The notes beneath the pieces were generated by a model. It made no database searches, had not been told where the DNA came from, and saw only the letters and a list, made by a program, of their open reading frames with translations. From assembly GCF_000485595.1 (NCBI RefSeq), contig NW_014577285.1, positions 176,062 to 207,722 of the forward strand: a stretch of DNA of 31,661 nt, in the 5' to 3' direction. Origin of the DNA: Priapulus caudatus. Its lineage: Eukaryota > Priapulida > Priapulimorpha > Priapulimorphida > Priapulidae. Positions 12,501-20,932 of the stretch are shown here, piece by piece (the stretch's first letter is position 1; the number at the start of each line of letters is the position of its first letter). Both the position numbers and the translations under genes were made by a program.

Positions 12501-13745
12501 TAAGTGAAATCGTGAGGAAATTGGTGCATATTGTCTAGTAGATCTTTCGTGACTGACGATTGGTAGTGCAATGCAGATGTCGACTGGCCAGTGACGTAGA
12601 CCTATTAGGCAGAAAGATGTATAAAAAATATTATTTGGTCACACGCTAAGCTATTGTGATCGAAACGTGATTTGTTAGATGGTGATCTATTGTATATAAA
12701 AAGTACCTCTATCCGTACAATATATGAATGATTGGAACATTTTAACTGACTTGTGATTCACACACTTCCTCATGTATATATGTAAAAAAAAACACGTAAA
12801 TTAATCGATTGTGGCATTAACGAAAAAGTGTGACTATTCTATTTATGGGCCATACAACCCTTTTTATATAATACAGAATTATGAAGTATATATCCAAAGA
12901 ATTTGAGTACGTAACTGGTCCTTTAGTCATAACTTATCCCTTATATGACGATGCTAGCACAACGCATTCTTTTTTTACGGTTGCCATAGTGACAGGCTGC
13001 GAATGTATGTGGGAATTCTGCAGCTGTTGGCACAGAACCTTGGTTTGCACCGAATTAACGAGTGAAAACTTCCGATGGCTCCATATATAGGCTCGCACAG
13101 TTTACTCACTAAACACAGCAGCAGTAACGACAGTACAGTCTAGGTGCTGCGGCAGTCACTCGTGTCTAACTGTAAATTATTTTGGTAATCTAGCTGAATT
13201 TTTTAATTAATGTTCTTTTTGCAGCCTAATATTAGTAAGACAAGGTATCCAGGTGACCACATATCATGTGCGGACAATAATGTTGGTCCGTTTGTTACTG
13301 ATTCTGGTAGTATCAGCAGTCTGGCCCTCACTAAAGGTACTGACATGACAGCATAGCTGCGTTTATAATTTCAACAAAATACTGGGGGCTTATAGGTTTT
13401 ACCGATAAACTTATTTTATAGAACTTCTATAGAATATACTTATTTTTACTCGTATGTGTTTTTCTATTTGTTAGTTTGTGACACTGTAAAATATAGCAGT
13501 GGTTAAGAGTATATATTATTAACAGTCACTTATTTTTAATGACTCTGTGATTAGTAATTTATTGGATAGCTAGTAGTGGGTACTTTATTGCTTTGCTTTA
13601 GAAATGACCTACTGTTTTATCAGTGTGTACTTTTAGTACGTGTCATGTGTTTGTTTTGTTTCCAGGTGACCAAATAATGACAGAAGAGGAACTACAGGAC
13701 CTGGGGGTGCCCCTGCTACCTTCTCCCCCCATCCGCGATCCTTAG
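805..13745 (+). CDS. C10orf67: C10orf67-like coiled-coil protein, 15 exons recognised, 5' incomplete
   Basis: Fifteen exons with GT-AG junctions and compatible phases give 492 residues plus a TAG stop; the listed exons sum to 1480 nt, of which the first base completes a split codon from upstream. The protein is nearly all charged, heptad-like coiled coil (L, E, K, Q rich), with an acidic run (seven E in a row) around residue 160 and a Pro/Ser/Gly-rich tail of about 80 residues. It has no membrane segment and no recognisable catalytic motif. Family call: residues 10-25 (V-G-Y-F ... TQT ... ILS), the QQLADAIA block near residue 105, and W-E-K-K ... IL ... H-A-L-K near residue 370 match, in order, segments I recall in human C10orf67. 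Human C10orf67 has no established function and is annotated as possibly mitochondrial; I recall it carrying DUF4709. The match is from memory, not a search. No start codon is claimed because the first exon opens mid-codon. Confidence 0.8.
1164..1255 (+). CDS. C10orf67: C10orf67-like exon b
   Basis: It enters in phase 0 after TTTTTTAAG (VAEKLRHDMERTKHS...) and ends with two bases of a Leu codon before an ideal GTATGT donor. The alternative donor five bases downstream would break the frame of the next exon. Confidence 0.8.
1692..1743 (+). CDS. C10orf67: C10orf67-like exon c
   Basis: Acceptor TGTGCAG, donor GAG|GTATGG. The first base completes the split Leu codon of the previous exon. It encodes YSRVNEKVSEIQAKQVE, which is amphipathic coiled coil. 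Confidence 0.8.
2063..2137 (+). CDS. C10orf67: C10orf67-like exon d
   Basis: Acceptor ATTACAG, donor AAG|GTAATC, phase 0 at both ends, 25 residues. It contains R-R-A-Y-K-QQLADAIAK, which corresponds closely to the QQLADAIA segment I recall from human C10orf67. Confidence 0.85.
2395..2565 (+). CDS. C10orf67: C10orf67-like exon e
   Basis: Acceptor GCTTAG, donor GAG|GTAATT, phase 0 at both ends, 57 residues starting KYYETQMSGGKQ. It is strongly heptad-patterned coiled coil. Open frame continues for 17 codons past the donor, but that extension reads through intron sequence and is not used. Confidence 0.85.
3065..3239 (+). CDS. C10orf67: C10orf67-like exon f (acidic run)
   Basis: Acceptor GTTTCTAG, donor consensus GTAAGT, ends one base into a codon. 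It opens MGEEEEEEEKED, an acidic segment separating two coiled-coil blocks, then returns to coiled coil (KLEEEVRKWKKDALHLQREV). The first codon is ATG, but it lies directly after an acceptor and in frame with upstream exons, so it is read as internal Met. Confidence 0.85.
3335..3393 (+). CDS. C10orf67: C10orf67-like exon g
   Basis: Acceptor CTTACAG, donor CAG|GTAAAA. The first two bases complete an Arg codon. It encodes TESETQEKQLASERKLSEQ and ends in phase 0. Confidence 0.8.
3785..3850 (+). CDS. C10orf67: C10orf67-like exon h
   Basis: Acceptor AATGCAG, donor ATG|GTACTC (a weaker donor), phase 0 at both ends. It encodes MEQEIQRLQQLIEREKETQR plus KM, which is coiled coil. Confidence 0.75.
4056..4223 (+). 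CDS. C10orf67: C10orf67-like exon i
   Basis: Acceptor GTGACAG, strong donor CAG|GTGAGT, phase 0 at both ends, 56 residues. Met- and Gln-rich coiled coil (MELQMRNIEKEMESHMM ... KKQVEDAQ). Confidence 0.85.
4634..4722 (+). CDS. C10orf67: C10orf67-like exon j
   Basis: Acceptor TTTTTTTCACAG, donor AG|GTATAG, ends two bases into an Arg codon. It encodes EKQIPESGGTAHDWNQAKRV and onward. The P-x-S-G-G stretch is a probable break between coiled-coil segments. Confidence 0.85.
4939..5004 (+). CDS. C10orf67: C10orf67-like exon k
   Basis: Acceptor TTTTAACAG, donor AG|GTTTGG. It completes the split Arg and encodes LKSELKKTNYKWEKKCAILQ and onward. The W-E-K-K-x-x-IL pattern corresponds to the W-E-K-R-x-x-IL pattern I recall in human C10orf67. 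Confidence 0.85.
5261..5351 (+). CDS. C10orf67: C10orf67-like exon l
   Basis: Acceptor CATTGCAG, donor TAT|GTATGA. It encodes SIHALKDESYLRQSLHRQ and then a less charged stretch (TSIRYATVAYGY). The H-x-LK ... R-x-x-L-x-RQ spacing matches the segment following the W-E-K-R block in human C10orf67 as I recall it. Confidence 0.8.
5522..5535 (+). promoter_or_regulatory. CTCF-consensus site
   Basis: CCACTAGAGGGCAG fits the bilaterian CTCF core CCASYAGRKGGCRS at all 14 positions. It lies 170 bp after exon l, in the short intron before exon m. Occupancy is inferred; CTCF binding specificity is conserved across many bilaterians. Confidence 0.5.
5726..5788 (+). CDS. C10orf67: C10orf67-like exon m
   Basis: Acceptor GTATTTCAG, ideal donor TTG|GTAAGT, phase 0 at both ends. 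It encodes CDSPLGIVPSQPPIISSKKP plus L, the start of the non-coiled Pro/Ser tail. The next certain exon is 7.4 kb away. Confidence 0.8.
5832..6125. mobile_element. ~290-bp repetitive element with CCTCCG/CGGAGG termini
   Basis: The left end is a hairpin ACCTCCG-GGCAA-CGGAGGT (5835-5853). The right end carries CGGAGGT (6086-6092), then hairpin CACTC-TCCGT-GAGTG (6096-6110) and CTAGTTT. Ends of this kind resemble a non-coding repeat I have seen widely in marine invertebrate genomes. It has no coding capacity and no target duplication I could identify. The interior holds a short tandem array listed separately. Confidence 0.5.
5929..6048. repeat. ~30-bp tandem repeat, 4 copies
   Basis: CTTAGGGC recurs at 5929, 5957, 5987 and 6018, each copy continuing into a CAGTCAGCAGCAG-like segment. 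Spacing is 28, 30 and 31 bp. It lies inside the 5832-6125 element. Confidence 0.75.
6434..6487 (+). CDS. possible cassette exon of the C10orf67-like gene
   Basis: The 54-nt block is bounded by an acceptor (GTATGTTTAG) and a donor (CAG|GTGGTA). It is phase 0 at both ends, so inclusion between exon m and the next exon keeps the frame. It would add EQLEEYRVTVELSLFHVQ. I recall no counterpart in the human protein, so it may be chance or an alternative exon. Confidence 0.3.
7211..7300. repeat. (AC)n microsatellite
   Basis: Pure AC from 7211 to 7294, then ACATACAC. The long His/Thr and Val/Cys open frames here are repeat translations. Confidence 0.98.
8500..9070. promoter_or_regulatory. candidate enhancer, homeodomain-motif cluster
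   Basis: By eye about 20 TAAT/ATTA cores occur in roughly 570 bp, about twice what base composition predicts. They include CTAATTAAAG, the perfect palindrome CCAATTAATTGG (8768-8779), CTAATCATAATAGCTAATTG and CCTAATTAAGG. No long open frame runs through it. Texture and intronic position suggest conserved cis-regulatory DNA; conservation itself is unseen. Confidence 0.35.
9518..9549. repeat. (TA)n microsatellite
   Basis: Uninterrupted alternating TA, about 32 bp, followed by GCACGCATGCACACG. Confidence 0.97.
9585..9720. promoter_or_regulatory. CpG-dense segment ending in CCGCCATTG
   Basis: Dense CpG (GCGGCCGCCC, CCGACGCGCGCC) ends in GCCGCCATTG, a YY1/Pho-like motif. It resembles a CpG-rich promoter or enhancer core, but no coding exon follows that I can support. 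The following 2.5 kb of intron (to about 12.2 kb) is also CpG-rich and shows nothing else I recognise. Confidence 0.2.
13225..13336 (+). CDS. C10orf67: C10orf67-like penultimate exon
   Basis: Acceptor TTTTTGCAG, donor G|GTACTG, phase 0 in and phase 1 out. It encodes PNISKTRYPGDHISCADNNV and onward, then GSISSLALTK. A second frame is also open here, but it hits a stop at once in the last exon. Confidence 0.8.
13666..13745 (+). CDS. C10orf67: C10orf67-like terminal exon with stop
   Basis: Acceptor GTTTCCAG. It completes a Gly codon and encodes DQIMTEEELQDLGVPLLPSP and then PIRDP before TAG (13743-13745). The C-terminus is acidic, then Pro-rich. Confidence 0.85.
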
Positions 13746-14210
13746 TTTCACAGCTATCGCAGGTAGTCATAGGCAACAGCACTGATGAGTCATACCTAGA
13801 AATAGAGGTAGAACAGTATAAATTGGCTGGTCACAATAGATTATTCCAGAGGTGAAGACAAGATCAATGTTAAGGTGCAAAGAATACACGAGAAAAAAAT
13901 GAATTGGATTTTAAAAGAGCAAGCATAATCATAATGTGGTATACATCTGGGAAGTTATTATGTAATCATATTTAATACCCTAGCCTAATTAAATGTAATC
14001 AAATATAAGGAGTGGGAGTTTCTAGCTCATAGACATTGTGCTGCATGTGTATTTTACTGGATTGCAGGAATCTCTAGTCGCATTGATGTTGACGGTTACT
14101 CTGGGATGCAAAGCACGACTGATGCCTGTGAACACGTTCTTTGCCATGCTCCTTGCAAAATTATTGTGTCAATATCTTTCCAAAATAAATAACTCTGTAT
14201 AAATTCCAAG
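13746..14210 (+). other. 3' UTR of the C10orf67-like gene
   Basis: CpG-poor, AT-rich sequence from the stop to just past AATAAA at 14184-14189. Cleavage is expected around 14,200-14,215. CpG density rises sharply soon after, consistent with the end of the transcription unit. Confidence 0.65.
14184..14189 (+). terminator. polyadenylation signal AATAAA
   Basis: Canonical hexamer about 440 bp after the stop codon, with T-rich sequence (GTTTCATTCTAG, TCTTATTTCT) downstream. Confidence 0.7.
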
Positions 14211-15290
14211 TTAGACCGCCGTTTCATTCTAGTCCTCTTATTTCTAATTCCTACAAATGACTTTTACACGCGTGTACCCAGCAGCTGGCTCAGTCAGTCA
14301 GCACTAGCACGACACAAGTAATCGCCATCTCACTGATGCCACCTACTGGACGCGACTGTAAATAACAATGGATTTTGCTCCTTTAATTGCATTCGGTCGG
14401 AATTACCGGGTGATTACGATAACGGCAGCGATATAAACACGGCGCGTACAATGGAACGATTCAGCTAGACGTAATGGCACGGGGACGCTCGCACGCGCGA
14501 TGCCAGCTCGGCGTATTATGACAAGCAGCGAAATTGTGAGAAAGTAACATCCGGCGCCCGTTCGTTGTTTGTGCGCGCGTGCTTGTTGTCCGTGAATGTG
14601 TGCGTGTCCGCCACGTGAATGAAATGCCATTGTGATAGCCGTGATCCATCGCACGCGTACGGGGGGAAGGGGTTCGGGTGACATGAAAACGAGTCGCTCA
14701 CCACCGTTTACAAGCACTGCAGTGGCCGCAAGTCGGGGGGGGGGGTCTAAATCAAAATCTAGTTATGGTTTGGCTGTTGATTAGAATTTAATAAATCGCA
14801 TCTGTTAACTGACAAAGTCGAACGAGTTTGGAGGCTGTCGGTGTTAAATTGCCCCTCTCCCTATGCTACCATGTGGTTCTTATTCCAGTTCCCCTTTGGT
14901 TAAAAAGTGAAGTGTAGGAATTAGATGAGGCGAGAGTTAAGATGAATGGGTTCATACTTGCACATAGGTAACATACACTACGCGCAAAATACCGATGCGT
15001 CAATGAGCTAAGCAAATACGGTACTCGTGAATGGAGTTGAATGGAAGTGAGTAGGTCTACGTTTACAAGGAGTTAACGTAATGACGGTGAAATTGGTTGT
15101 TACAGCGCGAGCCGCGTGGCTTGGATTTGTCGCCGTGTGTTGTCCTGTGTGTTGTCGTACCGGTGTGCTAGGCACCATTGATGAACGAACCGAGTTAACA
15201 AGTGAACAGGGTTAACGGAAATCGGCAGTTAATAGCACAAGAGAGCTCGGGGTGCGTTCTACCACACACGATGCCCTCCCTCCACACCGA
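14211..15290. other. intergenic, CpG-rich, no gene seen
   Basis: It contains an 11-G run at 14735-14745 and CpG-dense sequence around 14,400-14,700. Overlapping minus-strand open frames of 60-105 codons there lack splice logic or recognisable protein texture. Confidence 0.6.
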
Positions 15291-15295
15291 GGGAA

Positions 15296-15354
15296 ATGCG
15301 TGCGTGCGTGCGTGCGTGCGTGGGTGCGTGCGTGCGTGCGTGCGTGCGTGGGTG
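15296..15354. repeat. (GTGC)n microsatellite
   Basis: TGCG/GTGC tetranucleotide array with two GGGTG interruptions. GT- and GC-rich degenerate sequence continues to about 15,520. Confidence 0.95.
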
Positions 15355-15520
15355 TACGTATGCATGAATGCGCGCAAGCGTAAGTGAGTGAATATGTGTG
15401 TGCACGTGTGTATATGTATGCTTAAGCGCTCGTGTGCGTGTGTATAGCGGGGGTATCTATAGACGTGTGTGCGTTTTTGGTGCGTGTACGTATAGTAGTA
15501 TGCATGTACGCGTATGCGTG

Positions 15521-15710
15521 CAGGCGTGCGTACTGCGTTCAGGCGTGCGTACTGCGCTCAGGCGTGCGTACTGCGCTCAGGCGTGCGTACTGCGTGCAGG
15601 CGTGCGTACTGCGCTCAGGCGTGCGTATTGCGCTCAGGCGTGCGTACTGCGTGCAGGCGTGCGTTCTGCGCTCAGGCGTGCGTACTGCGTGCAGGCGTGC
15701 GTACTGCGTG
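15521..15710. repeat. 19-bp minisatellite, 10 copies
   Basis: CAGGCGTGCGTACTGCGNN repeats exactly ten times with no length change. The last two bases take states TT, CT or TG, and two units carry single substitutions. As 19 is not divisible by 3, all three frames encode the same Ala/Cys/Arg-rich pseudo-repeat; those frames are not genes. Confidence 0.97.
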
Positions 15711-16425
<715 letters not shown>

Positions 16426-16733
16426 TGTGTATGTATAAGACTTAGTTCAGGTCGGTTTTCATAATCATAATCACTTCGTAATGAGCTATGATGTTAGACG
16501 TTTGGCTTGCGATAATGTGTCTCGCGCGACGTGTGCGCAGGTCGGGCTGGTAGCTGGTGAACAATCGGCTTTCCAACGTTGACAATGACAGTAATATTAG
16601 CAACGAGGCTGGCTGGAGGTACTGCTAAGTACTTACTACGACGTGGGTAGTGGCAATCCCGTAGCGACTGCGGTGGAATAGTGACGCTATAGTATTGGTA
16701 GACGGACTCCACTGAAACGCTGCTCTTGTGTAA

Positions 16734-16808
16734 TATAAATACCCGATTGCTTTCGATTTACTGCCGCAGACATGCTTACGGCCCTAGCTCTGTTCCTTGA
16801 CGTAGCAG
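16734..16808 (+). promoter_or_regulatory. possible TATA promoter plus tiny first exon
   Basis: TATAAATA at 16734 lies 38 bp upstream of ATG (16772), which opens MLTALALFLDVA, hydrophobic like a signal peptide start, and then meets donor CAG|GTAACC. No following exon was found, and unspliced reading stops after 19 residues. Speculative. Confidence 0.15.
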
Positions 16809-16809
16809 G

Positions 16810-19590
16810 TAACCTGCCTGAAAATAGATAGATACAGGCGACAATGATCATCAGATTTGTTTTTGATACATGTTTTTATAGGTAGCTAATCTGCTCGTGT
16901 GGCAGATGTTTCTAAAATCACACCCATCTCGTCTGATATGTGCGTACACACACAAACACACACAGGCATACGCACCTGATAAAAGATGCGTCGTGTGTAA
17001 GCAAGTGGTATCTTCAAGTATCTTCTATTTGCGTTTGTTTCACCTGCTCGAATGCCATCGCGCAATGTTTGTGCATACAGTCAATCAACCATTATCCGGT
17101 ACTTAATATTCAATATTTAACTGCGAAAACAGTTGCGCTAACCACAGCACTTAATTTAGAGCAAGCTAACCCCTTTCTTAGATATTCTAATTACCGATAT
17201 CTGTATATCAATTACAATTAAATGCGTGCGTCCGTACGCGTGTACACACATCTATGATTTGTGGCACAGTAATACGACAGCCTCACAGTTTATTTGCAAG
17301 GCAATAATAAGGTCCCATAAATAAGCTCGTATTTTAACTACGAGCGTTGGATACCTTATATGTATGTTCGTCAGGCTACAACAGAATGCAAACCTTCACC
17401 GTCCACAGTGCAAGAGAGAAAGTCACGTCAGCTCGCAGTTAAAATATGTTACTCGTTATTTATAAGTGTGTATATTTCTATAGTATGTCTACATTGATAT
17501 CTGTGTGTTTTCCGTCTCGCACGTTCTCTCTCTCTTGCTCGTTCTCACTCTCGCTCTCTCTTTCTCGCTCTGCTCCTTGCTCTTATGCTGTAAAGGAATC
17601 AATCAGACACCATTACTATCCGTGTGCTGATAACACATATACATATGTTACCAGGTATATGTGACCATATAGGGTAGTGAAGCTATAACTCGTGGTGTGA
17701 AATATGTACATTAGCAGTATTAATTTAGGCACAGTTTATTAACAGTTTAAAAGGAATACGCGTGTTTGGGTAATTGTTAGACTGTCCATATGTTGTAGAA
17801 ACGTGTATTAAAGCAGCATCGTAACGCATACCTCTGAATTCGAGGAGACGCTGTGATTTATAACAATGTTTTTACATGCGCTCAATGAATTTCGAACACG
17901 AACTAGTTTATAGGTTTCCCTCTATTTACTATTGGCATTATTAGTTTAGTTTTAGCCTTAGTGGGGATTTTTTAACAGGGAACTTCACAGTACTGATTAG
18001 ATGCACTAGTATTCTATTAATTTTCAATTAGTTTACTCTGATAATTATATATAAATGTGCGGATAACTAGCTAATTGTGCGTGAAACTCGTTCAAATTTT
18101 AACAAATTGGCGATGTCGCGTTTTTATTTTATTTTCTTGCTTCATAAATTCCACAAGCTGAAGCGAGAGTACATGCCAGACTCTGGGTTCGTTCTTTGGG
18201 AATATGATTGTCGTAAATCTAGCATGAGATCCGTGAGGCGAAGAGTGACAATGGAAACTATATCCGTTTTAGCAAATGTTAGGGGATACAAATTGCGCTA
18301 GTAAGAGTTAGTACGCACTTGATCAGCCAACACCCCATATTCACGACTTTATCAAATATCTTTTGGCATCAATTAGATTTAATAGAAGACGCAGATTTCC
18401 CACTAGAATCGTATTTAAAAATCAACTTTTTCGTAACCTGATCGTGCGCGTACTGTCCGCAATCATACACTTCTTTTGCAATAGTACGGCGTCGTAAAAT
18501 GCATTAATGGAAGGAAAGCTGCCTTGCGTGTGATTTCCGTGTTACTTCCATGGCGATGTGTAGCCCCCTAGAGGCTGCGGGTGTATCTGCTACGATGGCG
18601 TGTGAGTGGTTTTCGACAATTCGGTGGAGCTCTGCGCAGAGCGGTAACGCCTAATATGACATGGGTGCTGTGCGACGCATGCGCGAGCTCGGGCACCTGT
18701 TCGCTGGTGGGAAAATTTAAAACTTCTGCGCATAGGAAAACGTCTGCGAAACGCGTTTTGATCGGCGCGCTGTATTCAGGACGTTCACAAGAACTGACCA
18801 AGGTACAATGATAGCTTCGTATCAGTTCTAATCTGTCTTTTCCAGGTGTTCGGCTGGTCGTGTCACAGATACACACGATTGCTTTTTGAAAATTATGTAC
18901 CTATTACATGTGCAGTATTGGTAATGCAAACATTTTAGAATAAAGACAGCTGCAAAACGAGAGTAATTTTAACTGCAATCAAGATAGGGACCCTTCTGCT
19001 CGACAAAGAACTGTTTTTTGCAAGGGCCGCCGTATGTTAGTCGGCGAATGAGCTGTCGTTTTCGCCCCACCACTTCAGTAGTTAACGGGGTTTAAGTCAG
19101 GGCATCGAAAATACATATGTGATTAATGACTACCTATAAGTGCTCCAATAAACTCATTTCATAACCCTTTGTCTACTCTTTTACGCACGTGTTTTTGCTA
19201 GAGGTCTGACTGTCTTGTTTAGCTGCCTTTCGTGAAACGCGCCGCCATATTTCATTTCAGCGCGCTCTATATCAAAGCACCTGCCTTGCTATATAGCTGT
19301 TGCTGGAGACGCTCAGATCTGTACAAATTACACCATCGCGGTTCAAATGGCGTAGTTCAGTAGCTGGCCATTGTCGCTAGGCTTCTACGCGGATTACTTG
19401 AATAGTTGTTTACAACTTTTAACACTGTTTTAAAGTTTCACAAAAACAACATCGAGAACAGCGGGAGCGATTGTACCCGTTCGTGCGGATACCATATTTT
19501 GAGCCTGGGTTGAGATATAATAGTATAATGATGAAAAACTTGACGACGAGACGCTCGATATATATACTGCGTAGTTGTCTAGCAAAATGC
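16810..19590. other. intergenic, no gene supported
   Basis: CT-rich stretch at about 17,520-17,575 (TCTC/CTCG). CpG-rich block around 18,550-18,800 containing the reverse CTCF-like motif, and CCGCCATATTT near 19,242. Open frames reach only about 100 codons and look random. Confidence 0.5.
18563..18574 (-). promoter_or_regulatory. CTCF-like core, reverse orientation
   Basis: Plus-strand GCCCCCTAGAGG reads CCTCTAGGGGGC on the minus strand, matching 11 of the 12 core positions of the CTCF consensus. The two flanking bases after the core do not match. Confidence 0.3.
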
Positions 19591-19598
19591 TCTTCCCC

Positions 19599-20248
19599 TC
19601 ACTCACTCATTCACTCACTCACTCACTCACTCACTCACCTCACCTCACTCACTCATCACTCACTCACTCACCACTCACTCACTCACCTACACTCACTCCT
19701 CATCTCACTCACTCACCTCACTCACTCACTCATCACTCACCACCACTACACTCCCACTCACTCACTCACTCACTCACTCTCACTCACTCCAACTCACTAC
19801 ACTCCTCACTCACTCACTCAACTCCACTCAATCACTCACTCACTCTCACTCACTCTCACTCCTCACTCATATCACTCATTCTCACTCACACTACTGCATC
19901 TACACTCACCTTATCACCACCACTCACTCCCAACTCACTCACTCACTCATCTCACTCACTCACTCACTCACTCACTCACCTCACTCACTCACCTACTCAC
20001 TCACTCACCTACGCACTTCCTCACTCACTCACTCACTCACTCACTCACTTCACTCACTCACTCACTCAACTCACTCACTCACTCACTCACTCACTCACTC
20101 ACCCATTCCACTCACTCACTCACTCCACTCACTCACCATTCCAAACTCACCACTGCACTCACTCACTCACTCACTCCTCACTCACTCGCCAAACTTCACC
20201 ATGCACTCGCTTTACTCACCACTCAAACTCACTATTCACTCACTCGAC
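19599..20248. repeat. (ACTC)n array with CACC/CATC variants
   Basis: About 650 bp of ACTC tetranucleotides with small insertions (CTCC, CACC, ATCA). The plus strand is almost free of G (three G in the first ~590 bp). The long Ser-Leu-Thr-His open frames of up to 433 codons are translations of the array. Confidence 0.97.
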
Positions 20249-20265
20249 TGGCCGTGCGCGTGATG

Positions 20266-20367
20266 CTTCTCTGCGCATTCTCCTCCCTCTTTCTATCCTC
20301 TCTCTTCCGCTCTGCATCTCTCTCTCTCTCTCCTCTCTCTCTCTCCTCTCTTCTCCCTCTCTGCTGG

Positions 20368-20398
<31 letters not shown>

Positions 20399-20445
20399 CT
20401 CTCCTCTCTCTCTCTCGCCTCTCCTCTCTCGCTTTCTCTCTCTCT

Positions 20446-20513
<68 letters not shown>

Positions 20514-20680
20514 GCTCTTTCTGCCAATCAATCTATCTATGGCCCTGTCGCTCTCTTTCTTTCTATCTCACTCTCTTTCCTGTTACCACACTCTCACCCC
20601 TATCTTTCTTCTTCTTTTCCTCCCACGCCTTTCTTCCTCATTTCTCTCTCCCATGTTCTCACTCGCTTGCATTAAATCAC
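20266..20680. repeat. polypyrimidine tract with pure (CT)n core
   Basis: Nearly all C and T. Uninterrupted (CT)n from 20451 to 20511, flanked by CTCTCCT/CTTTCT variants. Mirror-symmetric polypurine-polypyrimidine of this length can form triplex DNA in principle. Confidence 0.95.
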
Positions 20681-20841
20681 TTCACTCCCGTAACAATATA
20701 CCTACTGTCCATATACATACATTGTTCAGTTACTTTCAAATGCCTCAATCAGAAGTTTACGTTTGTGAATAATGATATATGTATAATGTAGAATGATAAC
20801 ATGTAGCTAATTGCAGTTCGTGCTACATCTCTGGTCATGTA

Positions 20842-20932
20842 CTATTTAATGTCGCATCCATAGAAATAATATAGGTAGACTAGTAGTAATAATATAGGTG
20901 TCTCTATATATTTCTATGGTAGCATCAAATAC
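20842..20932. repeat. imperfect inverted repeat (~32-bp arms)
   Basis: The left arm (20842-20874) and right arm (20902-20932) pair around the shared cores CCATAGAAAT and TATTTAATG/TATTTGATG, separated by a loop containing TAGTAGTAATAATATAGG. It may be a small palindromic MITE; no target duplication was evident. Confidence 0.45.

Larger units (their letters stand above)
5789..13224 (+). other. 7.4-kb penultimate-but-one intron of the C10orf67-like gene
   Basis: It runs from GTAAGT to a T-rich TTTTTGCAG acceptor. It is far longer than the other introns (about 100-820 bp). Apart from the elements listed separately it contains no supported gene. CpG is scarce at both ends and dense from about 7.0 to 12.2 kb. 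Confidence 0.75.

Noticed and set aside
19320-19360. GGTTCAAAT resembling a tRNA T-loop
   Set aside because: No complementary stem and no A box or acceptor arm nearby; no tRNA found in the window.
19471-20772. Open frames of 433 and 366 codons rich in Ser, Leu, Thr and His
   Set aside because: Pure translation of the ACTC and CT arrays; two frames give equivalent proteins.
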